Shown: positions 1 through 7,216 of the stretch, piece by piece
How positions within the stretch are numbered: the first letter of the stretch is position 1
How the letters are laid out: each line of letters opens with the position of its first letter
From: JAGOUU01 sp964387745
GTDB taxonomy: Bacteria; Pseudomonadota; Gammaproteobacteria; JAGOUU01
Assembly (NCBI GenBank): GCA_964387745.1
Contig: CAYLXL010000035.1
Span: forward strand, 1-23,763
Direction: 5' to 3'
DNA: 23,763 nucleotides
Program-made: the position numbers and the translations under genes
Notes under the pieces: generated by a model
Database searches by the model: none
What the model was told of the DNA's origin: nothing
Seen by the model: only the letters and a program-made list of their open reading frames with translations

Positions 1-1
1 A

Positions 2-88
2 TTTACTGAAGGCAATAAGAGAGATGCATTTTGTCCAGATGTTAATGTGTTTAATCCTATAGCACCGAATATGTTAGAAAAAAACTAG
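2..88 (+). CDS. C-terminal end of an unrecognised protein (partial)
   Basis: The frame is open from the window edge for 28 codons and stops at TAG 86-88. The tail (FTEGNKRDAFCPDVNVFNPI, then APNMLEKN) has ordinary amino-acid composition, so it may be the end of a real gene that begins outside the window. No domain can be recognised from so short a piece. The downstream DNA has no clear terminator, only a palindrome at 178-202 without a T-run. Confidence 0.3.
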   Translation, partial: FTEGNKRDAFCPDVNVFNPIAPNMLEKN

Positions 89-510
89 CCGTAGAATACA
101 TAATAGCGAATGATAGCTAGGGTGTGCTTTTGCGTCTAAAACAAAAGTGGGAGTTGGTAAGGCCATACTATGGTATGTTTTAATGAGCTCAGCTTATTAA
201 AAGTTCTGTAATATTTTTAATTTTTAGGACTTTCAATATAGAAAATCATAGTATCAAAAAGGTTTATGGTTCCTTCCAAGAAAGATTTAGGAGATATGGC
301 CTGCAATTTGGATTTATACAAGGGACTGTAAATAAATTTGTAAGCGTCAATTAACCCCACCTTGATTATTTTTTGAGTATATAAATTTATCTTTAGGAAA
401 TTAAAAATATTAAGCAACAATACCATATAGGCTTTTGTCTGTTGATGATGGTGCTGATAGTTACGATTATCTAGCGTTATTTATGATTTTCGGAATTTTT
501 AGGTAAAATA
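89..510. other. Gene-poor AT-rich stretch
   Basis: I see no supportable gene here. A 69-codon minus-strand frame at 217-426 starts with ATG but has no ribosome binding site and no recognisable family. An imperfect palindrome (stem TTTTAAT / ATTAAAA, 178-184 with 196-202) is present without a following T-run. The stretch looks like degraded sequence next to the IS-interrupted gene. Confidence 0.4.
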
Positions 511-671
511 ATGGTAAAATCAAATTTTGGACTGATCTTTCCTATGCATTCTAAATTCACTGGCAAGCTAACACCTTGTGTTTACCCATAAGTTGAGATA
601 TGTTGTTGGCATATTGAAAGCCGAGGTGACGTGCTGCCATTTTGTTTGTGGTAATAGTTGCAGGTGTTATA
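511..671 (+). pseudogene. Possible 5' remnant of the IS-interrupted repeat-protein gene
   Basis: An ATG at 511 opens a 26-codon frame ending at TAA 589-591. A second frame, open from 572 to the IS3 left end at 671, overlaps it and would take over after a one-base frameshift. Rejoined across the IS3 element with one TATA copy removed, that second frame continues directly into the fragment at 2159-2317 (codons TGT TAT ACC AAT AAA). The second frame has an in-frame stop just upstream at 569-571 and no ATG of its own, so the true N-terminus is uncertain. No domain is visible. Confidence 0.25.
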
Positions 672-679
672 ATGAACCC
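668..679 (+). repeat. IS3 left terminal inverted repeat
   Basis: TATAATGAACCC is the exact reverse complement of 2151-2162. The outer TATA may be a target-site duplication instead. Confidence 0.7.
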
Positions 680-741
680 CATAATTTAGACCAGACAAAT
701 CGTAATTTTTGAGAGATAATTACCTCTAGCCGGAGGTAGAA

Positions 742-1055
742 ATGGCTCAAAAAAAGAAGTGGTCAGCAGCACAAAAGTTTGAGATAGCATGCTTGCCATA
801 AAATGCGACACGACATTAAATGATATATGTAAGCGTTATCAGGTAGCACCTAGCTTGGTTCATAAATGGAAAAGCAAGGTATTAGAGCAAGGCTCTCAGT
901 TATTTGCTAAAGGTGACAAATCTGCTGAGGCAGCAGTTGCAGCGCATGAACAAATTCAAAGCCAGCTATATGAGAAAATTGGCCAGTTAACCATAGAACA
1001 TGATTTTTTAAAAAAAAGTTGGAGCAGGTTCCGCGGGAGCAAAGACGAGAATTAA
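742..1055 (+). pseudogene. IS3 orfA (transposase helix-turn-helix protein), frameshifted
   Basis: OrfA of IS3 elements supplies the DNA-binding helix-turn-helix and leucine zipper. Translation from ATG 742 gives MAQKKKWSAAQKFEIA and then runs into TAA at 799-801. The downstream frame (from 789) continues the same protein as LAIKCDTTLNDICKRYQVAP. One missing base near 787-791 explains the break: GCA-TTG-CTT-GCC has become GCATGCTTGCC. A ribosome binding site (CGGAGG, 731-736) precedes ATG 742, which supports that as the original start. A shortened protein from ATG 789 would lack the first part of the helix-turn-helix, so the element is probably inactive. A sequencing error cannot be excluded. 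Confidence 0.75.
1010..1018 (+). other. Programmed -1 frameshift site between IS3 orfA and orfB
   Basis: Eight A followed by G lie in the orfA frame as TTA AAA AAA AGT. The heptamer A AAA AAA (1010-1016) permits a -1 slip, which gives LKKKLEQ and joins orfA to orfB. This is the standard way IS3 elements make the OrfAB transposase. Confidence 0.7.
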
Positions 1056-1870
1056 TAGATAATACACATGAGCTTAGTATTCGTAAGCAGTGTCAATTAT
1101 TAGAGTTAAATCGCAGCACACTGTATTATAGTGCTAAGCCTGCAAAAATAAGTGATATTGATCTACTAAATTTAATACGTGATATCTGGGAAAGATACCC
1201 ATTTTTTGGTTATCGCAGAATAACCAAAGAGCTAAATGCAAGTGCCTTAACAGTAAACCGCAAACGCGTTAAGCGATTAATGAATGTCGGTGGAATAGAG
1301 GCAATTTACCCTGGTCCAAATACCAGCAAACGAAATAAATTGCATGCGGTATACCCATATTTATTGCGTAATTTAGAGATAGTTAGGCCAAATCAAGTAT
1401 GGATGGTAGATATAACTTATTTACGCATGCCTACAGGATTTATGTATTTGGTAGCTGTTATTGATATATATAGTCGTTATGTTGTGGCTTGGTCTTTATC
1501 GAACACGTTAGAAACAGCTTTCTGCATAGAGGCACTAAAGCCAGTCTTAGCAAGCCTAAGGCCTGAAATTATAAATAGCGATCAGGGCTGTCAGTTCACT
1601 AGTGCTGATTGGGTTAATTATTTGAGCGAGCATGGTATTAAAATCAGCATGACAGGCGTAGGACGATGCCTAGATAATGTTTATATTGAGCGATTTTGGC
1701 GGAGTTTTAAACGTGAAGAATTTTACCTGAATGAATATGAAAATATTAAGGAGCTTAAAAAGGCTATTGCAAATTACATTCAGTTTTATAATAATCGGCG
1801 ATGGCATCAGTCTTTAAATTATAAAACCCCTGCTTTAGTCTACTTCAGTATGATCAAAGCAGCAGCATAA
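1019..1870 (+). CDS. IS3-family transposase OrfB (DDE integrase core)
   Basis: OrfB is the catalytic half of the IS3 transposase. The frame gives about 283 residues. The N-terminal part has the HTH_21-like segment ending in FFGYRRITKELN. The integrase core follows with the three acidic residues in their usual contexts: D in WMVDITYLR, D in INSDQGCQF and E in YIERFWRSFKRE. The C-terminus has the usual YNNRRWHQSLNYKTPA. It overlaps orfA by 37 bp in the -1 frame. It is normally made only as an OrfAB fusion, so the first codon given (TTG 1019) is a frame marker rather than a true start. The catalytic core looks intact although orfA is broken. Confidence 0.88.
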   Translation: MEQVPREQRRELIDNTHELSIRKQCQLLELNRSTLYYSAKPAKISDIDLLNLIRDIWERYPFFGYRRITKELNASALTVNRKRVKRLMNVGGIEAIYPGPNTSKRNKLHAVYPYLLRNLEIVRPNQVWMVDITYLRMPTGFMYLVAVIDIYSRYVVAWSLSNTLETAFCIEALKPVLASLRPEIINSDQGCQFTSADWVNYLSEHGIKISMTGVGRCLDNVYIERFWRSFKREEFYLNEYENIKELKKAIANYIQFYNNRRWHQSLNYKTPALVYFSMIKAAA

Positions 1871-1884
1871 AACAGCTGATTGTT

Positions 1885-2022
1885 CGCGATTCGATTAAGG
1901 GGCTCTGCCCCTTTAACCCCGAAGTATTTGGTAACACGATTCAAATATGACGGTAAAATTCAGGCGGTTTAACCCGCCATGAATCGCGTTACGGTCATCG
2001 CCGCTTCCGGCTGTGCCGTGAC
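1885..2022. other. Strongly folded non-coding block in the IS3 3' tail
   Basis: The block contains several nested inverted repeats: CGCGATTC (1885-1892) with GAATCGCG (1981-1988); AAGGGGC (1897-1903) with GCCCCTT (1907-1913); GTAACACGATTCA (1931-1943) with TGAATCGCGTTAC (1980-1992, one mismatch); ATGAC, ATTCA and GGCGG (1947-1967) with CCGCC, TGAAT and GTCAT (1974-1998); and GGTCA (1993-1997) with TGACC (2018-2022). Several of these pairings exclude each other. The block is visibly richer in G and C than its surroundings and has no convincing reading frame on either strand. Its function is unknown; it may be a structured RNA, a nested palindromic element, or transposition-related DNA. Confidence 0.45.
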
Positions 2023-2150
2023 CAAATTTTAACAGGAATTATTCGGGACTTCACTCGTTTTTATCAAAAGGTGGGTAGAGAGCTAAATAATCTAATATTA
2101 ATAGTAACGGTCAGGATCTCTTAAATATTTAAGATCGTGGTCTAGACAAT

Positions 2151-2162
2151 GGGTTCATTATA
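2151..2162 (-). repeat. IS3 right terminal inverted repeat
   Basis: GGGTTCATTATA is the exact reverse complement of the left end at 668-679. A further imperfect match (TGGTCTAGA) lies just inside, near 2139-2147. Confidence 0.7.
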
Positions 2163-2317
2163 CCAATAAACTGGATGTACTGTTGCAGTTAATAGCTACT
2201 GACATTAGTAAGAGTTTGTTGAGGGAGCCTCAAGATTTAATGGCATGGTTAGTAGCATTGCCACAGGAGAAGAAGGAAATTATTTTAAAGAATATCAGCG
2301 GTGAGATTTTAAATATT
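2159..2317 (+). pseudogene. Middle fragment of repeat-protein gene, stranded between two IS elements
   Basis: A frame of about 53 codons continues from the IS3 right end (NKLDVLLQLIATDISKSLL, then EPQDLMAWLVALPQEKKEI) and stops only inside the IS5 end at TAA 2330-2332. Codon ATT 2315-2317 is the left copy of the IS5 target duplication. Deleting the IS5 element and one ATT gives GEILN-I-VDWQGQTILHFAA, which flows into the ankyrin-type repeats from 3223 without a frameshift. The piece is predicted helical, with no named domain. It is neither startable nor complete here. Confidence 0.75.
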
Positions 2318-2333
2318 AGAGCTCTTGCATAAC
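2318..2333 (+). repeat. IS5 left terminal inverted repeat
   Basis: AGAGCTCTTGCATAAC matches the right end in 15 of 16 positions. Confidence 0.88.
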
Positions 2334-2378
2334 TAGTCAAATTATTAGAAACTATCGTTTTTATGCAAGGAAGCGGTA

Positions 2379-3205
2379 ATGAAGTTTGCACAAATACAAT
2401 TAGAGCCCGGCGATAAATTTAGAAGGCTAACAGGCATTAAGCGTAAGACGTTTGATTTAATGGTTGAGATCTTAAGCAAGGCAGAAGCTGTTCTCAAATC
2501 GCAAGGAGGCAAACCAAATAAATTAAGTATTGAAGATCGCCTATTAATGGCACTTGAATATCTGCGTGAGTATCGTACTTATTTTCATATATCGCGCGGT
2601 TATGGAATAAGCGAAAGCGCTTGTTATCGTAATATTCGGTGGGTAGAAGATACACTGATAAAAGATGGTCAATTTTCATTACCCGGTAGAAAAGAATTAT
2701 TAAAAAGTGATGTTGAATATGAAGTTGTTTTAGTTGACGCAACAGAAAGCCCTATAGAACGCCCAAAAAAAGACAAAAATATTTTTACTCAGGAAAAAAG
2801 AAGAAGCATACATTAAAATCGCAAATAGTAGTTGCTAAAAAAACTGGCCAAGTGATATGTACTAATTTTAGTAATGGCAAACGCCATGATTTTTGTTTGT
2901 TCAAAGAGTCAGGAGTAATATTTCAAAGTAAAACAAAGGTATTAACTGATACTGGATATCAAGGAATACAAAAAATCCACTCCAACAGTGAACTACCGCA
3001 GAAAAAGCGTAAAAATATTGCCTTAACAAAAGATGAAAAGCAGAAAAATAAAGAGCTAGCTAGCCAGAGAGTTCTTAATGAAAATGTGATAGGTATGGTA
3101 AAGCGGTTCAAGATTATTTCTGATAGATATCGTAATCGTCGCAAACGTTTTGGATTGAGATTTAACTTAATTGCAGGTATTTATAATTTTGAGCTGGGAA
3201 TTTAA
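2379..3205 (+). CDS. IS5-family transposase, two frames joined by a -1 frameshift
   Basis: The first frame starts at ATG 2379, preceded by AAGGAAG at good spacing. It encodes a DUF4096/HTH-like N-terminus and the first catalytic Asp (VLVDATESPIERP). At 2765-2771 seven A lie in frame as CCA AAA AAA GAC, a slippery A AAA AAA heptamer. After a -1 slip the protein reads RPKKRQKYFYSGKKKKHTLK and continues in the second frame to TAA 3203-3205, with the second Asp in LTDTGYQGI and the Glu in LNENVIGMVKRFKI. Without the slip the first frame ends after 145 residues at 2816. Whether the slip is programmed or the gene has lost one base cannot be decided from one copy, but the heptamer is in the right frame for programmed slippage. 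Confidence 0.85.
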
Positions 3206-3915
3206 TGTTATGCAAGAGGTCTATTGTTGATTGGCAGGGGCAGACTATTTTGCATTTTGCGGCAAAAAATGAGCCTAACCTTTTTAACGCTATTTTGGCC
3301 TCATTTGGCTATAATAATGCAGCTAAGCTTGTAGCTGTGACCAAAGAGGATAAGCAGGGTTTCACTGCTATACACAACGCTGCCCTAAATGCTGAATGTT
3401 TCAAGATAGCATTAGATTTATTTGGTGATGATAATCAATCTAAGATTGCAGCTGTGACCAAAAAGGGTGGTTTTGGTACCACTGCTATACACAACGCTGC
3501 CAAAAATTCTGCTGCAAGTTTAAAGATAGCTTTAGATTTATTTGGCAATAATAATCCAGCTAAGCTTGCAGCTATGACCAAACAGGATAGATATGGTAGC
3601 ACTGCTATACACTACGCTACCGAGAATGCTGAATGTTTTAAGATAGCTTTAGATTCATTTGGTGATGATAATCAATCTAAGATTGCGGCTGTGACCGAAG
3701 AGGATAGGTTTGGCAACACTGCTATACAATATGCTGCCAAGAATGCTGAATGTCTGAATATAGCATTAGATTCATTGCTGCTAGATGATTTGAAAAAATT
3801 AGCTGAGCATGATAAATACAAGTGGATTAAAGAACCTTTAGAAAAATATATTAGTGAAAAGGAAATTACTGAAAGACCGGCGGCTGGCGCAGGCTTTAGA
3901 CCTAGAAATAATTGA
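3205..3915 (+). CDS. Ankyrin-type repeat protein, C-terminal part with an IS-derived start
   Basis: The frame encodes 236 residues. From 3223 the sequence is the original gene: a capping unit (DWQGQTILHFAAKNEP) and then about four copies of a 39-40 residue unit of the form FGxTAIHxAAxNAECFKIAL followed by D-FGDDNQSKIAAVTKED. The TAIHxAA core resembles the first helix of ankyrin repeats, but the unit is longer than the usual 33 residues. The C-terminus is charged and ends PAAGAGFRPRNN. The first six residues (MLCKRS) come from the IS5 right end, whose ATG overlaps the transposase stop (TAATG), so the shortened protein could be made by translational coupling. Repeat proteins of this kind in intracellular bacteria often act in the host cell; that role is inference here. 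The gene end overlaps the convergent msrBA gene by 14 bp. Confidence 0.7.
   Translation: MLCKRSIVDWQGQTILHFAAKNEPNLFNAILASFGYNNAAKLVAVTKEDKQGFTAIHNAALNAECFKIALDLFGDDNQSKIAAVTKKGGFGTTAIHNAAKNSAASLKIALDLFGNNNPAKLAAMTKQDRYGSTAIHYATENAECFKIALDSFGDDNQSKIAAVTEEDRFGNTAIQYAAKNAECLNIALDSLLLDDLKKLAEHDKYKWIKEPLEKYISEKEITERPAAGAGFRPRNN
3207..3222 (-). repeat. IS5 right terminal inverted repeat
   Basis: The reverse complement is AGACCTCTTGCATAAC. It begins directly after the transposase stop, and the ATG at 3205-3207 overlaps its first base. Confidence 0.88.
3364..3760 (+). repeat. Tandem coding repeats of 117/120 bp
   Basis: The sequence ACTGCTATACA recurs at 3364, 3481, 3601 and 3718, with spacings of 117, 120 and 117 bp. 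Each copy starts a 39- or 40-residue ankyrin-like unit. Similarity at the DNA level is high (also GGTGATGATAATCAATCTAA at 3424 and 3661), which suggests recent unit duplication. Confidence 0.8.
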
Positions 3916-4774
3916 AAATCATTTTTCTACTATGACAATAAGGCTGTTTACCATTTTGAGCATAATAATCTTGATGATATTCTTCTGCCGGCCAAAAGCT
4001 ACTAACTGGATGCAAGACAGTGCTTACTTTATAGTATTTTGCTTCTAAGAGTTTAATAACCTCATAAGCAAGAGTTTTTTGTTCATGGGTATAATAAAAT
4101 ATTTTACTTAAATATTGTGAGCCTTTATCTGGGCCTTGTCCATCTGTTTGGCAGAAATCATGAATTTCAAAAAATAATTTTATGACATCTGTATAAGAAA
4201 TTATCTGTGGATCATAAATGACACGTACCGCCTCTACGAAGGTCGTTTTACCACTGCATACAATATTATAATCTGGATCTAATCTATCATCGCCTATATA
4301 GCCTACTTGTGTATAAATCACACCTTGCTGTTGATTCAAAAGAGCTTGCACGCCCCAAAAACAACCGGCGGCTAATATAATCTCTTCGCTATCAAGAAGT
4401 TCAGCATTATTGCTTATGAAATCTAACGATAAAGAATTTACGCAATAACGAGTATTTTTTGCTGTGTATTGTTCTCCGTAAAAAATATGACCTAAATGGC
4501 CATCGCAACGTGCACATAATATTTCTGTACGAACTTTATCTTTATCCAAAACTTTTTTGACGTTATTAGCAATCTCGCCATCAAAACTTGGCCAGCCACA
4601 GCTTGATGTAAATTTATCATCAGATCTAAATAGGGCTAAACCACATTGGCGACATAAATAAGTACCTATTTTATCAGAGCTAGAAAGATTAAATTTACCT
4701 GTATTAGGCCTCTCTGTAGCTTTATTAATTAGAATGTCGTGTTCACGCGGAGTCAGAGACAAAGTTTTAATCAT
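3902..4774 (-). CDS. msrBA: Fused methionine sulfoxide reductase MsrB-MsrA
   Basis: The protein repairs oxidised methionine: MsrB reduces the R and MsrA the S form of methionine sulfoxide. Residues 1-120 are MsrB, with two zinc Cys pairs (C41/C44, C87/C90), GWPSF and the catalytic Cys in RYCVNS (C111). C59 in SSCGWPSF may be the resolving Cys. From about residue 130 follows MsrA with catalytic GCFWG (C138). The order B then A is the reverse of the commoner MsrA-MsrB fusions. The MsrA part is divergent: the usual TGHAE is TTFVE (Glu kept) and HDP is HDF. I chose ATG 4774 (290 residues), which has GGAAG 8 bases upstream; a TTG at 4789 would add five residues. No signal peptide is seen, so it is probably cytoplasmic. 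It is the last gene of the Ccs operon; its ribosome binding site overlaps the tlpA stop. Confidence 0.88.
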   Translation of the reverse strand: MIKTLSLTPREHDILINKATERPNTGKFNLSSSDKIGTYLCRQCGLALFRSDDKFTSSCGWPSFDGEIANNVKKVLDKDKVRTEILCARCDGHLGHIFYGEQYTAKNTRYCVNSLSLDFISNNAELLDSEEIILAAGCFWGVQALLNQQQGVIYTQVGYIGDDRLDPDYNIVCSGKTTFVEAVRVIYDPQIISYTDVIKLFFEIHDFCQTDGQGPDKGSQYLSKIFYYTHEQKTLAYEVIKLLEAKYYKVSTVLHPVSSFWPAEEYHQDYYAQNGKQPYCHSRKMIFNYF

Positions 4775-4779
4775 TGTGT

Positions 4780-5313
4780 TTACTTCCAATTAGCACGCCC
4801 GATAGTCTTATCTATAATTTTGAATTCTTTATCAACCAAGTATGTTTCAGGGACTTGGATGGTGTTAAATAAGTCTTGTGAAATAGCATGGTTGTTATCC
4901 CAAACAAATAATAAGTTACTTATTTTAGATATCTTGTGGCTTTTTTCTATTTTAGTTAAATATTTGCCCATTTCTTCTTTTTCATCATCAAGAGATATAG
5001 CTAATATGGTGGCATTAGGATGCTTTTTAGCAAAAAGAATTATATCATCAAATTCTTTTGTGCAGACATTACACCAGCTTGCCCAAAAGTGAATATAGAT
5101 GTTTTCGCTGGTTAATTTATATAAACTTGATGTAGTATTGGTGTTGAAAATATTAAAATCAAAATTTGGTATTTTGGTATCACGTTCATATTGTTGCGGT
5201 ATATCACCACTTGCATAAATGCTGTTGGCTGTAGGTAACATAAGCCTTTCTTGAAAAATGATAAAAGTTAAGATAGCAATAGAAATAGCTAAAGTAAATA
5301 ATTTGATTTTCAT
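4780..5313 (-). CDS. TlpA/ResA-like membrane-anchored thioredoxin
   Basis: This is probably the periplasmic thiol reductant for cytochrome c assembly, keeping the apocytochrome CXXCH thiols reduced before haem attachment. Residues 5-21 form one hydrophobic anchor, so the thioredoxin fold faces the periplasm. The active site is FWASWCNVC (C81, C84), and VPETYLVD near the C-terminus carries the cis-proline. Length (177 residues) fits ResA/CcmG/TlpA proteins. Its start overlaps the ccsA stop by 4 bases (ATGA), which indicates coupled translation. Operon position directly after the two Ccs synthetase subunits supports the assignment. The exact family name (ResA, CcmG or TlpA) cannot be fixed by sequence reading alone. 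Confidence 0.82.
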   Translation of the reverse strand: MKIKLFTLAISIAILTFIIFQERLMLPTANSIYASGDIPQQYERDTKIPNFDFNIFNTNTTSSLYKLTSENIYIHFWASWCNVCTKEFDDIILFAKKHPNATILAISLDDEKEEMGKYLTKIEKSHKISKISNLLFVWDNNHAISQDLFNTIQVPETYLVDKEFKIIDKTIGRANWK

Positions 5314-7214
5314 GATGCAGCTCTTTTATTAAAAATTGTTAATGTTGTAATCAATAGTAATTCTAAAAATATAAATAAACCAAGATTTAATGCGATGTTC
5401 TCTGTAAACCCATAAGAATGTAAGCCTGTTGAAAGTAGATTAACCCCAAACCATGCTAAAGCGACTGTAACACTAGTCATGGCAGCAAAAGCAGCAAACA
5501 TTGTAGGTGACAATTGTTTTGATATTCTGCCATGTACCAAAGCAATTAACCATAAGCAAATTAATAAAGCACCGTTTTCTTTTGGATCCCAGCCCCAGAA
5601 TCTACCCCAGGATTGATCGGCCCAGATCCCACCTAAAATAGTCCCTAATAGTGTTAAAAATAAAGATAATAACGCAAAAGCCAAAATGTACTTTTGTAAT
5701 CTTTGTTTAAATTCTGAACTAATAGTATAGCTTACACCACAGAATAAATAGACATGCGAAACAGCTGAAAGTATCAAGCAGCTGCCGTAGCCTGAAGTGA
5801 TAGCTACTACATGGGTGCCTAGCCAAAAGTTATTGTTTAATACAGCTATCACTACTCCTAAGCTATCTCCACTTACATCATAGCTATTAGCAATAAAGAG
5901 CAATACTGAGCAAATCAAACTACCAAGTAATGTTCCAATATGATCTTTGCGTATAAGGTCAATGATAAAACATAAAACTGCTGTAATAAGACTTACAAAT
6001 AAAATAGATTCATAAAGATTAGCAACCGGTGGGCGTTGTAAGATATAAATTCTTAATAACATGCCAATCAAAGTGCTAATCAAACCTGCTATAAAAGAAT
6101 TTATTGCTAATAGAGAGAGTGAACGAAGCTTATTATGAGTATATAAAAACATTAACGATAATATTAAGCTTACTGAGAATAAAACAATAGCTTTGTTAAA
6201 GAGCTTATATTGATTATAGTATTTCTCTGCTTGCAACATTAAAGATAGCTTTTTTGGACTTAATCCAGTTTTAGAATAAGCAGATGCAAGTTCTAGTGAA
6301 AGACTTTTTAGGTCGGCAGCATTGGAATTTAAGTTGTCTCGATATACAATTTTTTGTAAAAGACTTAAGTATTTTGCAGTATTAGGCGTGCCTTTGCCGG
6401 AGCCTATGATATCCCATGGCGCCAGCCAGTTATTATCTTCAGTATGTAAAAAGCCATCAGTAGGAATGATCTTAAAACTAGTATTAATTTTGTCAGCTTC
6501 TGTATTTTTAAACAGACTGGCAAGAGTCAAAATATCTTGGTTAGCTGGGTTATTGAGATCTTGTTTAGATTTATAGAGATATTCTACTTTATCAGCAATA
6601 ATTTTTTTATAGGGTAAAAGCTGATAGTAGCTTATAAATAAATTAGATAAATTTTGAGTTTCTAGATTAAACTTAAAACTTGCAGTTAATTTCTCTATGT
6701 CAAATAGTGGCCATAAGAGACTAAGCGACCTGCTCAGATCAAAATATTTTAATACATTGCTATATAAATCTAATATTTGTTTGTCAGTAGAATCTAATGG
6801 CGTTGTTGTTGCTTGTAGGCGAGTAATGAGCGCAATATTTTTTTTAATGCCCGGTAATATTTCTTTAAAGCTGTAATAGTCGTTGGATCTAGAATCAAGC
6901 TCGAGTAGACTTTTGACTTTAGGGTTGGCAATAAAAAAAATCTTATTATCATAATCTTTTTGTGGTTTAAGCAGTAAATCTACAAGCCATTGATTGGCAG
7001 TTATGTTATTTATATTTTCTTTTTTTGCAATCGACTTTAAAGTTATTCTTGCAAAGCTATCTAAAGGCTTGATGCGGCCTTCGTGCAGTACAGGTAGCGT
7101 GCTGAGTGACTCGTAAATATTATTATCTTTTGTTTTATTATTAAAATTATTGAAGATAAATACACAAACAAAAAATAAGATAATAAAGATAATATATTTT
7201 AATAATTTAAACAT
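5310..7214 (-). CDS. ccsA: System II cytochrome c synthetase subunit CcsA (long form)
   Basis: CcsA with ResB/CcsB exports haem and attaches it to apocytochrome c at the outer face of the inner membrane. The 634-residue protein has an N-terminal anchor (about 5-22), a large soluble domain (about 25-335, starting LPVLHEGRIKPLDSFAR) and a C-terminal multi-span CcsA domain. The haem-binding WWD motif is clear: WADQSWGRFWGWDPKENG at 531-548. The flanking histidines expected as haem ligands are H468 (LGTHVV) and H599 (GLHSYGF). The long N-terminal domain is typical of Ccs proteins from Bacteroidetes and epsilonproteobacteria, where the resB part is often fused; here resB is a separate gene two bases upstream. 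Most gammaproteobacteria use the unrelated System I (CcmA-H), so this may be a transferred system. Confidence 0.88.
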   Translation of the reverse strand: MFKLLKYIIFIILFFVCVFIFNNFNNKTKDNNIYESLSTLPVLHEGRIKPLDSFARITLKSIAKKENINNITANQWLVDLLLKPQKDYDNKIFFIANPKVKSLLELDSRSNDYYSFKEILPGIKKNIALITRLQATTTPLDSTDKQILDLYSNVLKYFDLSRSLSLLWPLFDIEKLTASFKFNLETQNLSNLFISYYQLLPYKKIIADKVEYLYKSKQDLNNPANQDILTLASLFKNTEADKINTSFKIIPTDGFLHTEDNNWLAPWDIIGSGKGTPNTAKYLSLLQKIVYRDNLNSNAADLKSLSLELASAYSKTGLSPKKLSLMLQAEKYYNQYKLFNKAIVLFSVSLILSLMFLYTHNKLRSLSLLAINSFIAGLISTLIGMLLRIYILQRPPVANLYESILFVSLITAVLCFIIDLIRKDHIGTLLGSLICSVLLFIANSYDVSGDSLGVVIAVLNNNFWLGTHVVAITSGYGSCLILSAVSHVYLFCGVSYTISSEFKQRLQKYILAFALLSLFLTLLGTILGGIWADQSWGRFWGWDPKENGALLICLWLIALVHGRISKQLSPTMFAAFAAMTSVTVALAWFGVNLLSTGLHSYGFTENIALNLGLFIFLELLLITTLTIFNKRAAS

Positions 7215-7216
7215 AA

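Larger units (their letters stand above)
672..2158 (+). mobile_element. IS3-family insertion sequence, degenerate
   Basis: The element contains orfA and orfB of an IS3-family transposase between related ends. The left end reads TATAATGAACCC (668-679) and the right end is its exact reverse complement (2151-2162). Inside them a second partly matching block (TTTAGACCA on the left, its near complement TGGTCTAGA on the right) extends the repeat. TATA is self-complementary, so it can be read either as a 4-bp target duplication (668-671 and 2159-2162) or as the outer part of the inverted repeat; I chose the first. OrfA has a one-base deletion. About 290 bp between the orfB stop and the right end is non-coding, which is long for this family. 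The element sits inside a repeat-protein gene. Confidence 0.82.
2318..3222 (+). mobile_element. IS5-family insertion sequence (905 bp)
   Basis: The ends are 16-bp terminal inverted repeats with one mismatch (AGAGCTCTTGCATAAC at 2318-2333 and the complement of AGACCTCTTGCATAAC at 3207-3222). A 3-bp direct duplication, ATT, flanks them (2315-2317 and 3223-3225). A single transposase gene in two frames fills the inside. Size, ends and the DDE_Tnp_4-type transposase fit the smaller IS5-family elements. The insertion interrupts the repeat-protein gene exactly at an ATT codon. The near-perfect ends and clean duplication suggest a fairly recent insertion. Confidence 0.9.

Noticed and set aside
217..426. 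69-codon minus-strand reading frame
   Set aside because: No ribosome binding site, no family and low-complexity AT-rich composition; could be a relic but cannot be supported as a gene.
4775..4789. TTG start giving five more residues on MsrBA
   Set aside because: ATG 4774 has GGAAG at the right spacing; TTG 4789 has no site.
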